Of a stretch of DNA of 64,000 nt, positions 34,439-46,185 are shown piece by piece. The stretch is from Sarocladium kiliense. Lineage: Eukaryota; Ascomycota; Sordariomycetes; Hypocreales; Sarocladiaceae. Where the stretch lies: the NCBI GenBank assembly GCA_030734395.1, contig JAUZTG010000042.1, forward strand, positions 2,835,402 to 2,899,401, read 5' to 3'. The notes under the pieces were generated by a model, which was given only the letters and a program-made list of their open reading frames with translations, ran no database searches and had not been told where the DNA came from. A program made the translations under genes and the position numbers. Position 1 is the first letter of the stretch. Each line of letters opens with the position of its first letter.

Positions 34439-36118
34439 ATGTCGCGTTCTCGGAAAGGATGCAACACCTGTAAGAAGCGACATCGGAAATGTGACGAGGC
34501 AAAGCCGACCTGTCAGACATGCGAGGCATATGGCCTGCAATGTGAGGGTTACGCGTTGAATGTGCGCTGGGCCACTGGCCACGTCTCCTCCACCATGAGG
34601 CGTCGGTCCAAAGCCGGCGCCGAGCATGCTATCGTGGGTCGGAACGAATCCTGGCCCAGACATTCGGCAGACACCGAGGTTTCCGACGGAGTATCACCTC
34701 AGCAGTCCCAACTCCAGTCTGAGATGAGCGGCTTGGCCATGCCTGTCATCTCAGATCTGCACGATGGTCTGCACACTAATCCACGGCGACAAGAACCCGG
34801 TCCTGAAGCCGAAACGTCCAGCTTGCTGAAAGAATGTGAGCCACCCATGAAATCAAGCCTATGCTGGTCGAGTCCAAGTTGCTTTCAGTAATATGCCCAC
34901 GCCTCTCTGATCCGATACTGATAGGACTGAGCCACCTAGTCATGGGAGATACTGTCTACAGCCTGTACGCAACGACTCGTGACTCTCCGTTTCCCCTGCA
35001 ACTGAGAGCCCTTGCCCAGACCACAGAGACCCTACGTGCCATCATCGCCGCAATGCAGCTGTACTTCTCGAGCTCTGGGACACCAGGCCCGCGCTTTCAA
35101 CACTACAGCTCGCAAAGCATGCATTTGTTCCGACGACAACTGGATCACTACGATGGCTCATTGGATCCTGGCATTCTCGCTTCAGGTCTTTTGATCTGTA
35201 CACTCAATGTGAGTTGAAGTAACAGCCAAGACTCTTGCTCTCCCGTGTCTACTTTACCTCGAGGCTGCTTGCTTATCATGTCTTTTGACGGGTTGGCAGT
35301 TGTTCCAAAGCCTTCCATGGTCGCCCACCCTCAAGCACATGATCAATGTGTTTGGCATAGGCCGCAGCACCCTCCCCAATTTGAGCGATCCCCTTTGCCA
35401 CCCGATCACAAGGTCTACCATTGAGGCCATGGGTGTTATGGATCTGCCAACCAATGTCAGAGGTCGCACGCCACGGACCTTCGGCATTTGGAAAGACGTT
35501 CGAGCATCACAAGCGGGCTTCTCAGATGAAGGCGGATCAATGTCCGACCCAGTTGAGTTGATCTCAGCTTTACCACGGAGCCTTCTCGACCTGCTTGCTC
35601 GGATAGAAGAACCTGACGCCGAGGAGGCTTTCCTGGCTTGGCCGGGCGAAGTCGGCGAAATACCTCTATGTCATCACTGGGAAGCCTACCGCTTAGCGGG
35701 AATTCTGAACTGCCGCAAGTATAATCGAGCCAAGTCAACAACTGAATGGGGCAACAACAAAGGCACTTCTCATAAGGCCTCCATAGGGCCTTCTAATGAT
35801 GTCCTTGTGGCGCGCATTGTTGCCCATTTAGATGCTTTATTGGAAATTAACAGGCGGGCAGTGTACTCTAACTATCTGACGACGAACGCCGTCTTCTTTC
35901 CTTATGCGGCTGCTCGGCTTGAGGTGGCGGTATTGCTCCGACATGGGCACCTCATGGACCCCTTGCGTCGCATCAAGGCATCAGTGCTTGCGTACGCAGC
36001 TACAGAGAATTCCCGGGTTCTCGAGACAATGCTGGATGAGGCTTACGAGACACAGAATGACTTTTATGACCTTGATGAGGAGTGTCGACGACGAGGCGTC
36101 GAGGTTTCGTTGTTCTGA
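34439..36118 (+). CDS. Zn2Cys6 transcription factor at the left end of the second cluster
   Basis: Three exons, 34439-34835, 34889-35208 and 35300-36118, give 511 residues. The zinc cluster lies at the very N-terminus: Cys8, 11, 18, 25, 28 and 35 (CNTCKKRHRKC...C..C......C) in canonical spacing. After a disordered linker comes an all-helical region with HLFRRQLDHYDG and YAAARLEVAVLLRH, as in fungal_trans_2 regulators. The first intron (53 nt, GTGAGC...CAG) is deduced from frame change. It probably regulates the adjacent transporter, amidase, permease and amidohydrolase genes. Confidence 0.82.
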
Positions 36119-36884
36119 TAATTGTATCTTTACCGCATCGACAATATCCACAACTTACTGTATCTTCTCAACCGACATTCAAGGATATGCATGTCGCTAA
36201 TAACATTTATTGCGCATTGCTTGCCTTGAGTGTCCATCTGGGCGTAAAGCAAAGCCTTGTGAACATAATACTAGTGACAAGCAGAAGCACAGCAATTTCT
36301 AAGCTGCTCCCCCTGCGCCATGACTTGCACGCGACCTGGCTATCTATCATCACCCATGACCACTGGCTTATTACGGTGGCGGCCGCGTCGTTGAGCGAGA
36401 CAAGACTAAATACTTTTTGGGAATGTCTATCCGCCAATGGCGACGACGCTTCACCCCAAGCCTCACGATCCACCTCGAAATCGTCGACGCAAAGGTGCAG
36501 CAAGCTTCATTAGCGCGACATCAAGGGCGGGTCCCCGGTATCTCTCTCTCGAACCCCAGGTTTTAGCTTGCTGATCGCGGTCTTTGGACACGCAAGTCGC
36601 ATCCAGCTGATAAGCGGAAGCTGCTTTGCTCTTACATCCGAGCTGACAGGGCTTGCACGAGGAAGCATATCAATGTCGGGAAGAAGCAACGGCATCCGGA
36701 TGTGATGCAGTCTGCTTCGTCCTCCTTGTGTCAATGTCCCTGCCAGGTTGATACTTAGACGACCAACATCCCACAAAGAATATAGGCTCCTGGTTCAACG
36801 TCTGTCGTCAATCCTGCATCTATCTTCAGACCGACTGCACCCACCCCAGCTTGCAACTCACAAACCCCTTCATCGACAGCTAAG
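36119..36884. other. Intergenic
   Basis: About 770 bp without a supported gene; promoter of the MFS gene. Confidence 0.4.
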
Positions 36885-38868
36885 ATGCGTCCTGTTATTG
36901 CCAAGTTGTCTGAGGAATCTCCTCCCGGAACCTCGCGGTTGATCACCGGTGAGCCCTCAACTGGACATGTATTCAAAGGCTGTTAGCTGACTGGTGCTCG
37001 CCGTGAAGACGCTGCCGAGGTCGTTCTCGTGCCTGAGCCGTCAGCTGATCCCAATGATCCTCTTGTAGGAAGCGATAGCCCCCATGCGACCGATGATTGT
37101 ATTAGCTGACTTGCCTTGCCAGAACTGGTCGCTCAAGCGGAAGGTATGCAACGTCGCCTTCGTATATACCGCGACGATCATGATCTTCACCAGGTGAGCC
37201 CCTCCGCTTGACCCATCATGACCCTTCCCTTTGAGCACCGACTAAGATGCTCCCGCAGCCTTTCCATGCAGTCTGTCTTCTGGCCTCAGATGAGTCCAGA
37301 TCTTAAGGTGACCTTTAATCAACTCAACATTGGCCTTTCCTGCAATGCCGCGGGTCTCTGCGTTGGCTGTCTCATCTTCATTCCCTTCGCCCGGAAATAC
37401 GGTCGGCGTACACCATACATCTTGTCCACGGCTACCATGGCTGCCTGTGCCTGGTGGTCGGCTAGAATGGAGACGTTAACGGAAGTGTATCTGACCAACG
37501 TGATCTTTGGATTGGCAGGATCCATGAACGAAACTCTGGCAGAAATGACGGTCAGTTATGTCCGACCTCAGCCTTCACCATATCATTTCAAGCAACATGC
37601 TGCTACTTCTACGGGTGGAAAGACTAATCGGTATCATTCTATATAGGTTGCCGATCTCTTCTTCGTACATCAACGTGGAAGAGCCAACGCGTGGTATATT
37701 GTCGCCGTGATGCTTGGTGCCACTCTCGTGCCAACAATCGCTGGTGTCCAAGCCCAAGCCCAAGGTTGGCGATGGAGCTACTACACCCTCGGCATCTTCC
37801 TCTCCGTCATGACAGTGCTTCTCTTGTTTCTATTCGAAGAGACGAAGTACGTCTCTTCGACAACTGTGACCATGGGCCGGTCTGCCATTGTTCCGCCCTC
37901 GCCAGCTACATCTGTCAGCGGCAGCTCCAAAAACAAGGTCAGCCAGACAGCGGAGCTTGATCTGACCTCCTCCAACGCAGTGATGCCTGACGACGACAAG
38001 GTCGAGCTAGCTTCCTCAGAAGCCAACGCCGTCATCCTTAAGATGAACTCATACCGTCAGCGCCTCCGCTTCTTCACGCCATCTTCCGAGTCTCTCTGGA
38101 GGAACTTCATCCTCCCGCTACAAACAGCAGCCTTGCCCCACGTTCTCTACACTGCTCTGCAATCCGCTTATCTCCTACTATTCTTGGTTCTCCTGAGCAG
38201 CGTCAGTCCAACCGTCTTCTCAGCACCCCCATACAGCTTCGGCACAGCCGGTGTTGGTCTCATGCTAGTGGGACCTTTCATCGGGAACGCCCTGGGCTCG
38301 TTATACGCAGGCGTGCTCGGGGACTGGATTGGCGTTTACAAAGCCAAGCGCAATAATGGTATTTTCGAGCCCGAGTTTAGGCTGTACCTCTTGGTTCTAC
38401 CATCGGTCCTCATGGGCGGTGGTCTCATTCTCTATGGAGCGTCCATTCAGCGAGTGAGTCCTTCTGCCACGATCTTCTGTTTCGCCGAAGAGAGTCATAC
38501 GCTAATTTCACCATGATGGGCAGGGTTGGCACTGGATCTACCCCAGCATTGGAGGTGGTATGTACACCTTTGCTATGGGCTCGATCATAGATATGAGCTT
38601 TACGTTGATCATTGACACGTACACCGAGGCGACTGCCGAGGCATTTGTCTTCATCACATTTGTCCGAAATCTCGGCACCATCGGTCTTCCCTTTGGGATT
38701 GCTCCCTGGATGTCGAGCATGAGCCTGACGAATATGTTCATTATCACGGGCTGTATCTGTACAAGCTTGGGTCTGTTGTGTATTCCCATGATTCTATTGG
38801 GCAAGGCGCTCCGTTCTTGGAGTAAGCCGCGGTACGAGAAGCTACTCCTACAGATCCATGCTCCCTAG
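36885..38868 (+). CDS. MFS transporter (DHA1-like)
   Basis: Six exons (36885-36948, 37009-37064, 37123-37193, 37259-37550, 37647-38453, 38524-38868) give 544 residues. The N-terminal DPNDPLNWSLKRK, interrupted by two introns, is the entry motif of many fungal DHA1 transporters. It is followed by NAAGLCVGCLIFIPFARKYGRR (MFS motif A) and RANAWYIVAVMLGATLVPTI. A long hydrophilic central loop runs from about residues 225 to 300. About 12 membrane segments are predicted. It likely moves a substrate or product of the amidase/amidohydrolase cluster across the plasma membrane. Confidence 0.85.
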
Positions 38869-39675
38869 GATGGCAAAGCGGCGGGCAATGATAGCTTCAT
38901 AGACCCTGTCGCTCAATCTTCGGTGAGCTCGGAGACTCAGGTCATAGGTGTCGCGGGGTTTCTTTCGGGAGCTTCCGGCGAATGGGGGGACTTCTCTATA
39001 TCCTTGCTACGGTGCCGATGGCCAGTGATAGTAAATCTTCAGCACAGCCTCGAGCTGTTATCTCAATTCCGAGTGTCTGTTTCCACCTAAAATCCTTGAT
39101 TCATTGTCTCATGGTCCAGGTGCGCCACCACACGCTCCCCAGAACCAAGCGTTCATCACCGATCTGCTCGCGACATCCCTGTTCTCCTGAGTGTACCAAT
39201 CGACTCCACGATCCAGTCTAGCCATCCCCATACTTAGCTTTACCCTTGCTTATCGCGACCTAGCCTGCCTCCAATGGTAAAGGCTCAAATGGTCTGGCGG
39301 CGAGCCCCCTCCACACGGACTGGCTAGTTTATTTCCTAAAGCAGCAAGTATACGCACCAATCGGCGTGGCACCGTTCTGAACGATGGTGTCCAGAGACAT
39401 GTTTCAAAAGCCACCGCATGGAGAAGTCTGGGCCTATGCATGGCAGGGACGATGCGCGAAGTCACTTCTCGGCACGGACGAGCGGATTCCAGATAGCTGA
39501 GCGGCGCATGTGAGAGGACAGGAACGGGATTTCCGAACCGCCGACTCTTCCCAGGACCCAGCAACACGGATAAGAGAGCAGGTTGTTGGCACCCCTCAAC
39601 AACATCGGTCACGTAGCTCCATTACTCTCCTCCTTCCTCACCCGTCTTGTTATCCCCCTTAGACTTACACATACA
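38869..39675. other. Intergenic, promoter of the amidase gene
   Basis: About 800 bp, no supported gene. Confidence 0.4.
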
Positions 39676-41800
39676 ATGTCCGCCGCAGCTCTCCCCGTTC
39701 CCGTTGGAACGATCGCTGAATCTCATAACACCAGCTGGCAGGATATTGTAAAGGCGAAAAAGGCCAGGCTTGAGACAGCTATTCCTTCGGAGTGGCGACT
39801 GGACAAGCAACTCGTGGCAGGCCTCACCAGGAATGATGACGTGATTGGCAGTCAGGCGGTGCTCAAGTCAGGCCTTCTGTCAGCGAAGGAAGTTGAGCTT
39901 ACCGAGACTTACACCGCCAAGCAGCTTGTGGCAATGATGGCGAGGCAACAGGTGACGGCAGTGCAGGTTGTCACGGCGTTCTGCAAGAGAGCTGCTGTCG
40001 CCCAGCAGTTGGTACGTGCCACTTCGAGCTTACAGAGATGCCGTATCTTCACTTTTCAGAACGGGAAGGATAACCATTGCTAACCACTACACTATGGGTA
40101 GACGAGCTGTCTGACAGAGATGTTCCTCTCTGAGGCAATTCTCCGGGCCAAAGTGCTGGATCAGACGCTGAGAGAGACCGGGAAGCCAGTTGGTCCTCTT
40201 CACGGGCTTCCAATAAGCTTGAAGGTACGAACAAGACATTCTGATCCGGAGACCTGGTAAACAACAGACTTGGCCTGAACTCACCGCAACTAAACTCTTC
40301 TCAGGATACTTACAAGGTCCTTGGCCACGATGCATCGGCCGGTTTTGTCAACGGCCTTCGCGAGGGACCAGCGAAGTCAAACTCACACCTCGTCACCCTT
40401 CTCATCGAAGCCGGCGCTGTGCTTTACATCAAGACCAATGTTCCTCAGACTCTCATGGTACGTTGCTATGAGTGGCACAACGTAACGTACACGTACATTC
40501 ATTAACATTGTAATCTACCCGCAGACCGCAGACTCGGAAAACAACGTATTCGGCCGGACGCTGAACCCACGTAACCTGAAGCTCAACGCTGGCGGATCTA
40601 GCGGCGGTGAAGGAGCCATCGTCGCCTTCCGTGGTTCTCCTCTCGGTGTCGGCACTGACATCGCCGGCTCCATCCGCATTCCCTCAGGCTGTTGCGGTAC
40701 CTATGGCTTCAAGCCCTCCAACCATCGTGTCCCATACGGGAATCAGTCCGAAGGCAAGCCACCTCTGCTTCCTGGTCCTTGGCCGTCTGCCGGGCCTTTG
40801 GCCAACTCGTTTGAGGACCTCGAATTCTTCATGTCCGTCGTCATCGGCCTACGCCCAGCCCGTCTTGACTCAACCGTGCTTGATATCCCCTGGCGTCGTG
40901 AGGCTCGTGCTTCAGGTACCAAGCTAATAATCGGTCTCGTGGAAGAAGATCCTAATTGGCCATTGAGTCCGCCCATGCGCCGTGCTTTTCGCGAAGCCCA
41001 AGAGACCATCACAGCGGCAGGACACACAATTGTTCGGCTCCCCCAAAACCCAAGCCGCAGTGTCGAGCTGGGCCTCCACCTCGCGACGCAGTTCTTTGAG
41101 CTTCCGTCCATCAACGATAGCCAGAGTCATGATCTGGAGACCCTCCTCGGGGAACCTCTTATCGCCTCTGTTGCGAATCGAACATCTCCCTTCTCTGACG
41201 AGAAGCCCCCACCAGTCAAGTTTGAGGGCAACACGCTCCAGTATATTGACAGACTGGAATGTGCAAGGGCCGAGTACGTGGCTGCTTGGCATTCTGCGTT
41301 CAACGACTTCGGGCTTGACGCTCTGCTTGGACCTGGCGCGCACAGCACGGCTGTTGCTCATGACACGTACGGCTCGATGCCATATACTGTCATCTTCAAC
41401 CTGTTAGATGTGAGTTACCTATCAATCGAGTCGCAATGTCACGATGATGATAAAAGATTGTGTAGTCAAACTAAGTCTGTTGAACAGTACCCGTCCTGTC
41501 TTATCCCATACAGCAAGGCCAGCAAGCAGCTCGATCCCGAGCCTGTTCCTTCTCAGGTCCCTGGTTTACCAGACTGTGAGTCAAGTCTAGGCCCAAGAGC
41601 ACTTTTTTAGGCTTGCCGCTCTCTGGATATGGGATCATGCTAACACAATGCTTCATTCAGATGTTCCCGAAGATGTTGACGGTATGCCATGCTCAGTACA
41701 GGTCGCATGCACGAAGCTGCGTGATGAGGACTGTCTTGCTGTTGCTCAAGTGGTGGATCAGATCTTGCACCCGCGCCAGGATCTGCAATCATATTTATAG
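39676..41800 (+). CDS. Amidase (amidase-signature family, acetamidase-like)
   Basis: Six exons (39676-40011, 40102-40224, 40305-40457, 40525-41409, 41488-41575, 41661-41800) give 574 residues. The Ser-cisSer-Lys triad is visible: Lys in HGLPISLKD, cis-Ser in GGSSGGEGA and the nucleophile Ser in GVGTDIAGSIRIPSG. The N-terminal TSCLTEMFLSEAILRAKVLD and the C-terminal pair PYSKASKQLDPEPVP and GMPCSVQV match fungal acetamidase-type enzymes. It hydrolyses an amide to acid plus ammonia in the cytosol. Placement beside a nucleobase-type permease and an amidohydrolase suggests a catabolic role in nitrogen supply. The last exon is short and its stop at 41798 is supported by frame. Confidence 0.9.
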
Positions 41801-42005
41801 AGATAGTCCACAAGGTGTTGACAAGAACCAGGGCACCCCGGAGTCGAAGTTACCGACCTGAGAAACACAAAGACCTTCTGGATGGCTCACAGTAAAAGGA
41901 TCACCTTCTATATGGACTGTCACGAGTCTGAAAAATATAATTCTTTCTGCTATCCATTCTCTTTAACGCAACCCGGCGCAGAAGGTTGGCCCCAAAGACC
42001 GACAT

Positions 42006-43779
42006 CTACATTCGGCCGCGGATCCGAATCTCCAGCAATCTCAGCGGCACATAAAAGACAGCCGATAACACCAGCGCAACCTCGAATCCAAGATCACCGA
42101 CTTCCTTAGCGATAGGTCCAGTGAACCATGCTTTATCCATACAAGGGATCGCCAGACCAAAGCTCAAGAGTGCAGCTCCTATGGCAGCCAATCCTGTAGG
42201 CAGTGCTCCGGGTACGTTCCAGTCACCAACCTTGTAGTTTGCGAAGTCGCCTTTCCTGATGACAAGATGCTCCACCGTGATGATAGCGGCCCACGCGGCT
42301 GACCAGATGCCAATAATTCCCATGAAGTTGCTGAGGGATGCTATGAAGTTGGCAGCCACTTCGAACGCGACAGGGATCAGGATTGCTGTGATGATGACTG
42401 TGTAGACAACGCGAGGAATGCGGATTCGCGCAAGGTAAAACACGTTTTGGCAGTTCAGCGACAAGGCGTAGATGGACCCAACCATATTACCCAACCCGCT
42501 GAGGGCGAGCAGCACGAGGAGAAACTTGCCAAACCCGCCTGTCTGCTGCAGCATAGCAGCGAGGACTCCGCCGACATCCCCTGAAGTGTACCCTTGTTCC
42601 CAGGTGGGCACATTGGGAACCGCGCCACCAATGGCTGCTCCGAGGATGATCAGGGGGAGAGCGCTTCCCGTTAAGCCGGCATAGGCGGGTACGAAGATGG
42701 AGGTCCTGTAGGGGCAGCATATTAGCACAGCTATAGAATCGAGAGGGTCCTCCTGGCGTCAACCAATATCATCAAGGGGTCACCATACCTCTTAGCATCT
42801 AATTGAAAGTAAGTCGTGAAGTCACTACCAAGAGTCGCCCAAGGAATGAAGAAGCCAGCATGAACAGCAGCGAACCCCAGGACGCTCGTTACTGTCGCTG
42901 GGGAATGTTCAGCCTGTTTATGCAAGTGCTTTCCTCCACAGCCCAAGGCAATTATGACGGCGATAAAAGAGGGTATCCAGGCAAACATGTCGAATCGATG
43001 AATCCAGCGGGATCCGAGGAAGATGAGCACAAAGTCAATGATAGCGATGATAACAATACCGCCGTTGACTGAGAGCGCGGAAGGGTTGATGGCCGAAAGA
43101 GCTTGCCCTCCGAGGATGGCTCCCAGGATGCCATAACCCATGAGGCCACACATGTTCAGAATCAGGGGCAGCGCAGTCAAGTAGAATCTGAACGAGGAAA
43201 GTTGCGCTATCAGCATCTTGAATTCAAAGGATAACAGGTACACAGCTACTCCGGGGGAGAGATAGAGGGAGAGGAGAAGAACGAACCCAAACGCATAGCG
43301 GGTGTGAATCATCTGGCGGAGACCCAATCGAGCGCCAAAGATCGAGAAATACGGCGCGAAGAAGCTTGTGGCAAGTCCGAAGAAGATGGTCACGAGGGCT
43401 GAGTCTCGTAGACTGAGCCCAAAGACCAATGGCCCGGACATGCCTGTGGACAGTCTGTGCTCACAGATCTCATCAGCACAATTGAAGAAGAATATGGAAG
43501 TAGTCTCGACGATTTTACTTACGAGATGAGGTTGAAATTCATGGAGAACCACAGTGTAAACAGCTTCCAGTATCGACGGTCATTCTTCTGCTCGATGGGA
43601 ATCGGGTCATTGCCTTGTTCCTCGACGCCAAGAAGCGATGAGATCTTTGACCACACTCGAGCGATGCCATGCCTATGTGTGTCATCGGACTTGGTGTCGT
43701 TTCCGGACACATCCTGCGTCTGTGGCTCCCCGATAGACTTCTCCTCGACACCCCTGGGCGATAAAGCGGCTTCCTTCAT
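42006..43779 (-). CDS. NCS1 permease, purine-cytosine (Fcy) type
   Basis: Exons 43779-43523, 43454-42789 and 42705-42006 join in frame to 540 residues. It has a hydrophilic N-terminus, then NFNLISLSTGMSGPLVFGLSLRDSA, the first substrate-binding segment of the Fcy branch. GYGILGAILGGQALSAINP, ITDF-like motifs, GFFIPWATLGSDFTTYF and GSIYALSLNCQNVF follow. About 12 membrane segments are predicted. It imports cytosine, purines or a related ring compound with protons. Around 43200-43290 the protein has an insert (VLLLSLYLSPGVAVYLLSFE) not expected in the family, which may be an unspliced intron that I could not place in phase. It is divergent from the amidohydrolase across a GATA-rich promoter. 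Confidence 0.88.
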
Positions 43780-44608
43780 ATTGCCTCACTATGCGTGCAG
43801 GCGATCAGAGACGTGTTGTAAAGAGAAGTCGGTCAGTTCGGGACAGGTTAACAAGGCAGTAGGCAAACCAAGGCGAAATAGCCTCAAACACTGTTTGCTG
43901 AAGATATCTCGCGGGGGATGAAGAGGTCAGCTGTCTTTATATACGACAGACCTCTGATGACAAGCGAGCAAGATTGGAGAGGCGCCCGTACGATGCCTGC
44001 ATGCAGTGGGTTATCAGTTCAATGTCGATTTCCCCAGGGCTACATCCCAGGTGGTAAATAGACGCTTCGGTAAATATTTCGCAGGCTACCGGGAAAAGAT
44101 GCTGGGCCTGATAAGGGACCCAGTTATGTTGCATCTAGGGTTCGTGTTAGCCGCTCTTTGTCCGGAGACTGGGCAACCATCGTTATCGTTCCGTTATCAC
44201 CTGGTATGGGGAAACAATGGCGTGGATCAACCGACTAAACTCAAAGGGGGAGGAATAGCCCAGGTCGTGATCTTTCGTTGATGTCGGGGAGAGGCTTGGC
44301 GCGATTGTGGTCATTTCTGTTTGGAATCAAGACTTATCTGTTCCATTTCAATAGGGAAAGTATACACCAGCAATAGACTGATAAGGGAATAAGACCAATC
44401 GTTGATCGAGTCTAGACGACAGTGAGGGGTTAACCCCTAGAACATCGAGATATGCATGTCCTGAAAGTTGAGTCTTGATTTCCTGGCCATTCGAACGAGG
44501 TCTTCGTAATTCCCATCTCCTAAGTTGGCAACTGGCCTTCCATTGTCGCTCTTCTCGTCTTTCCATTGACCACTATTGGTGACCTCGAAGGCATCCCTCC
44601 GCATCGCA
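43780..44608. promoter_or_regulatory. Divergent promoter with six GATA-factor sites
   Basis: The 829-bp region between the permease and amidohydrolase holds six HGATAR sites by eye: 44011-44016 (reverse), 44109-44114 (forward), 44183-44188 (reverse), 44194-44199 (reverse), 44334-44339 (reverse) and 44379-44384 (forward). AreA/NIT2-type factors bind such sites to switch on nitrogen scavenging genes. Confidence 0.5.
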
Positions 44609-46089
44609 ATGGCACGAATCGTGATCTCAAACGCTTCAGTCCTAACTCTCGATGAGGACGACAACTTCTATTATCCAGGCACTGTTGAGATTGAGGGTGA
44701 CAGAATTACCAAAGTCTACGCAGGCGCCCCAAGCGCGGATGCGGACAAGGATGCATCGGCCACCTTCATTGACGGCACGGACAAGTTAGTTATGCCAGGA
44801 CTTGTCGATCTGCATTTCCACACCTCTGTAGCCAAGGTAAGAGCTCTCTCTTGCTTACCCCCGAACGAGATACAACAGCGTTGAGACCTCAGCGCGTTGC
44901 CTGATCGAGGTAACTCCATATATGACACAACGGCTAACCAGAAGCCATGAGCGAAATTTAGGGTTTCAATGACATTCTCCCTTTAAAAGAGTACCTTGAA
45001 GAAGTCTGGTATCCCAGCATAAGGGCTCTCAACAAGGAGCGCGCCTTCACTGCCGCCATGCACTCATACTGTTGCGCTATCAAGTCCGGCACGACCACTG
45101 TCAATGACATGTACCGCTTTGTCGACTCTCTCGCTGATGCCGCGGCACAAATTGGCATCCGTGCCATCCTCAGTAATGATGTTGCAGCTCCGGAACACCA
45201 GCTTGATCTTCTCGAGGACAACGAGGGCACCTACAAGAGACACCACGGCCGCGAAGCCGGGCGTATCAAGGTCTGGATTGGCCATGAATGGTTGTGCACG
45301 TCCAACTGGGAGCTCATGCGCCAAGTAGGCCTCATGAAGCAGCACTTGGGGACTGGTCTCCATATCCATCTATCCGAGTCCGAGCAAGAGGTCAAGGACG
45401 TCAAAGCCATGTTCGACGGTAGAACCCCTGTTGAGGTCGCCTACGAGACGGGGTGTCTTGGACCAGACGTCGTGGCGGCACACTGCGTTCATCTGACAGA
45501 TCGCGACATCGAACTACTTGCGAAGACGGGAACCTCCGTTTCGTACGACCCGGGCTCGAACGCCAAACTCGGCAATGGTGTGGCGCCGCTACAGAGACTG
45601 CGCGCGGCAGGGGTCAATGTTGGTATGGGAATTGACGCCTTCGAATGCGAGAACAGCCCTGATATGTTCGAGCTGATGAAATTTGGCTCGTTGATTCAGC
45701 GCGCCCTCCACAAGGACTCTTCACTGGGGATGCCTCGCGATATATTACGCATGGCGACGGAGAATGGCGCGAAAGCCCTGGGCATCGATTCCGGCGTGAT
45801 CAAAGCTGGAAAGAAGGCTGATGTGATAGTGATTGACTTGAAAAAGAACCAGATGTTCACCCCTCTGCTCGAGGAGCCTGCCAAGCGTCATACCATGGTG
45901 GAGAGCCATCTGGTATTTGGCTGCAATGGGTCTGCTGTCCAGCACTCTATCATTGATGGAAAGCTAGTTCTTCAGGACTTTAATGTTGTGGGACTCGACG
46001 AGGAGACATTGAGGAAAGACATGGATCGTACCTTAGCCATGGTAGTGGAGGACATGCAGTCACTAGTAGTGAAGTCAAACTCTCATTGA
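44609..46089 (+). CDS. Amidohydrolase, ATZ/TRZ-type deaminase or chlorohydrolase family
   Basis: Two exons, 44609-44836 and 44962-46089, give 451 residues. The metal and catalytic ligands of subtype III amidohydrolases are all present: HxH in DLHFHTS, His and Glu in HIHLSESE, His in AHCVHL and Asp in GMGIDAFE. The C-terminal beta-sandwich returns with GVIKAGKKADVIVIDL. Relatives deaminate S-adenosylhomocysteine, methylthioadenosine, guanine analogues or triazines. With a nucleobase-type permease next to it, deamination of an N-heterocycle is the best guess. An intron at 44837-44961 interrupts the barrel just after the HxH motif. Confidence 0.9.
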
Positions 46090-46185
46090 TCCCGCTAAGC
46101 ACGTTTCTCTTCTACAAACACAAAGTAAATCTCAATAGAGAATTATATCAATATCTCCAGCTAAAAGGGAAACGTCAGCCTCGAA

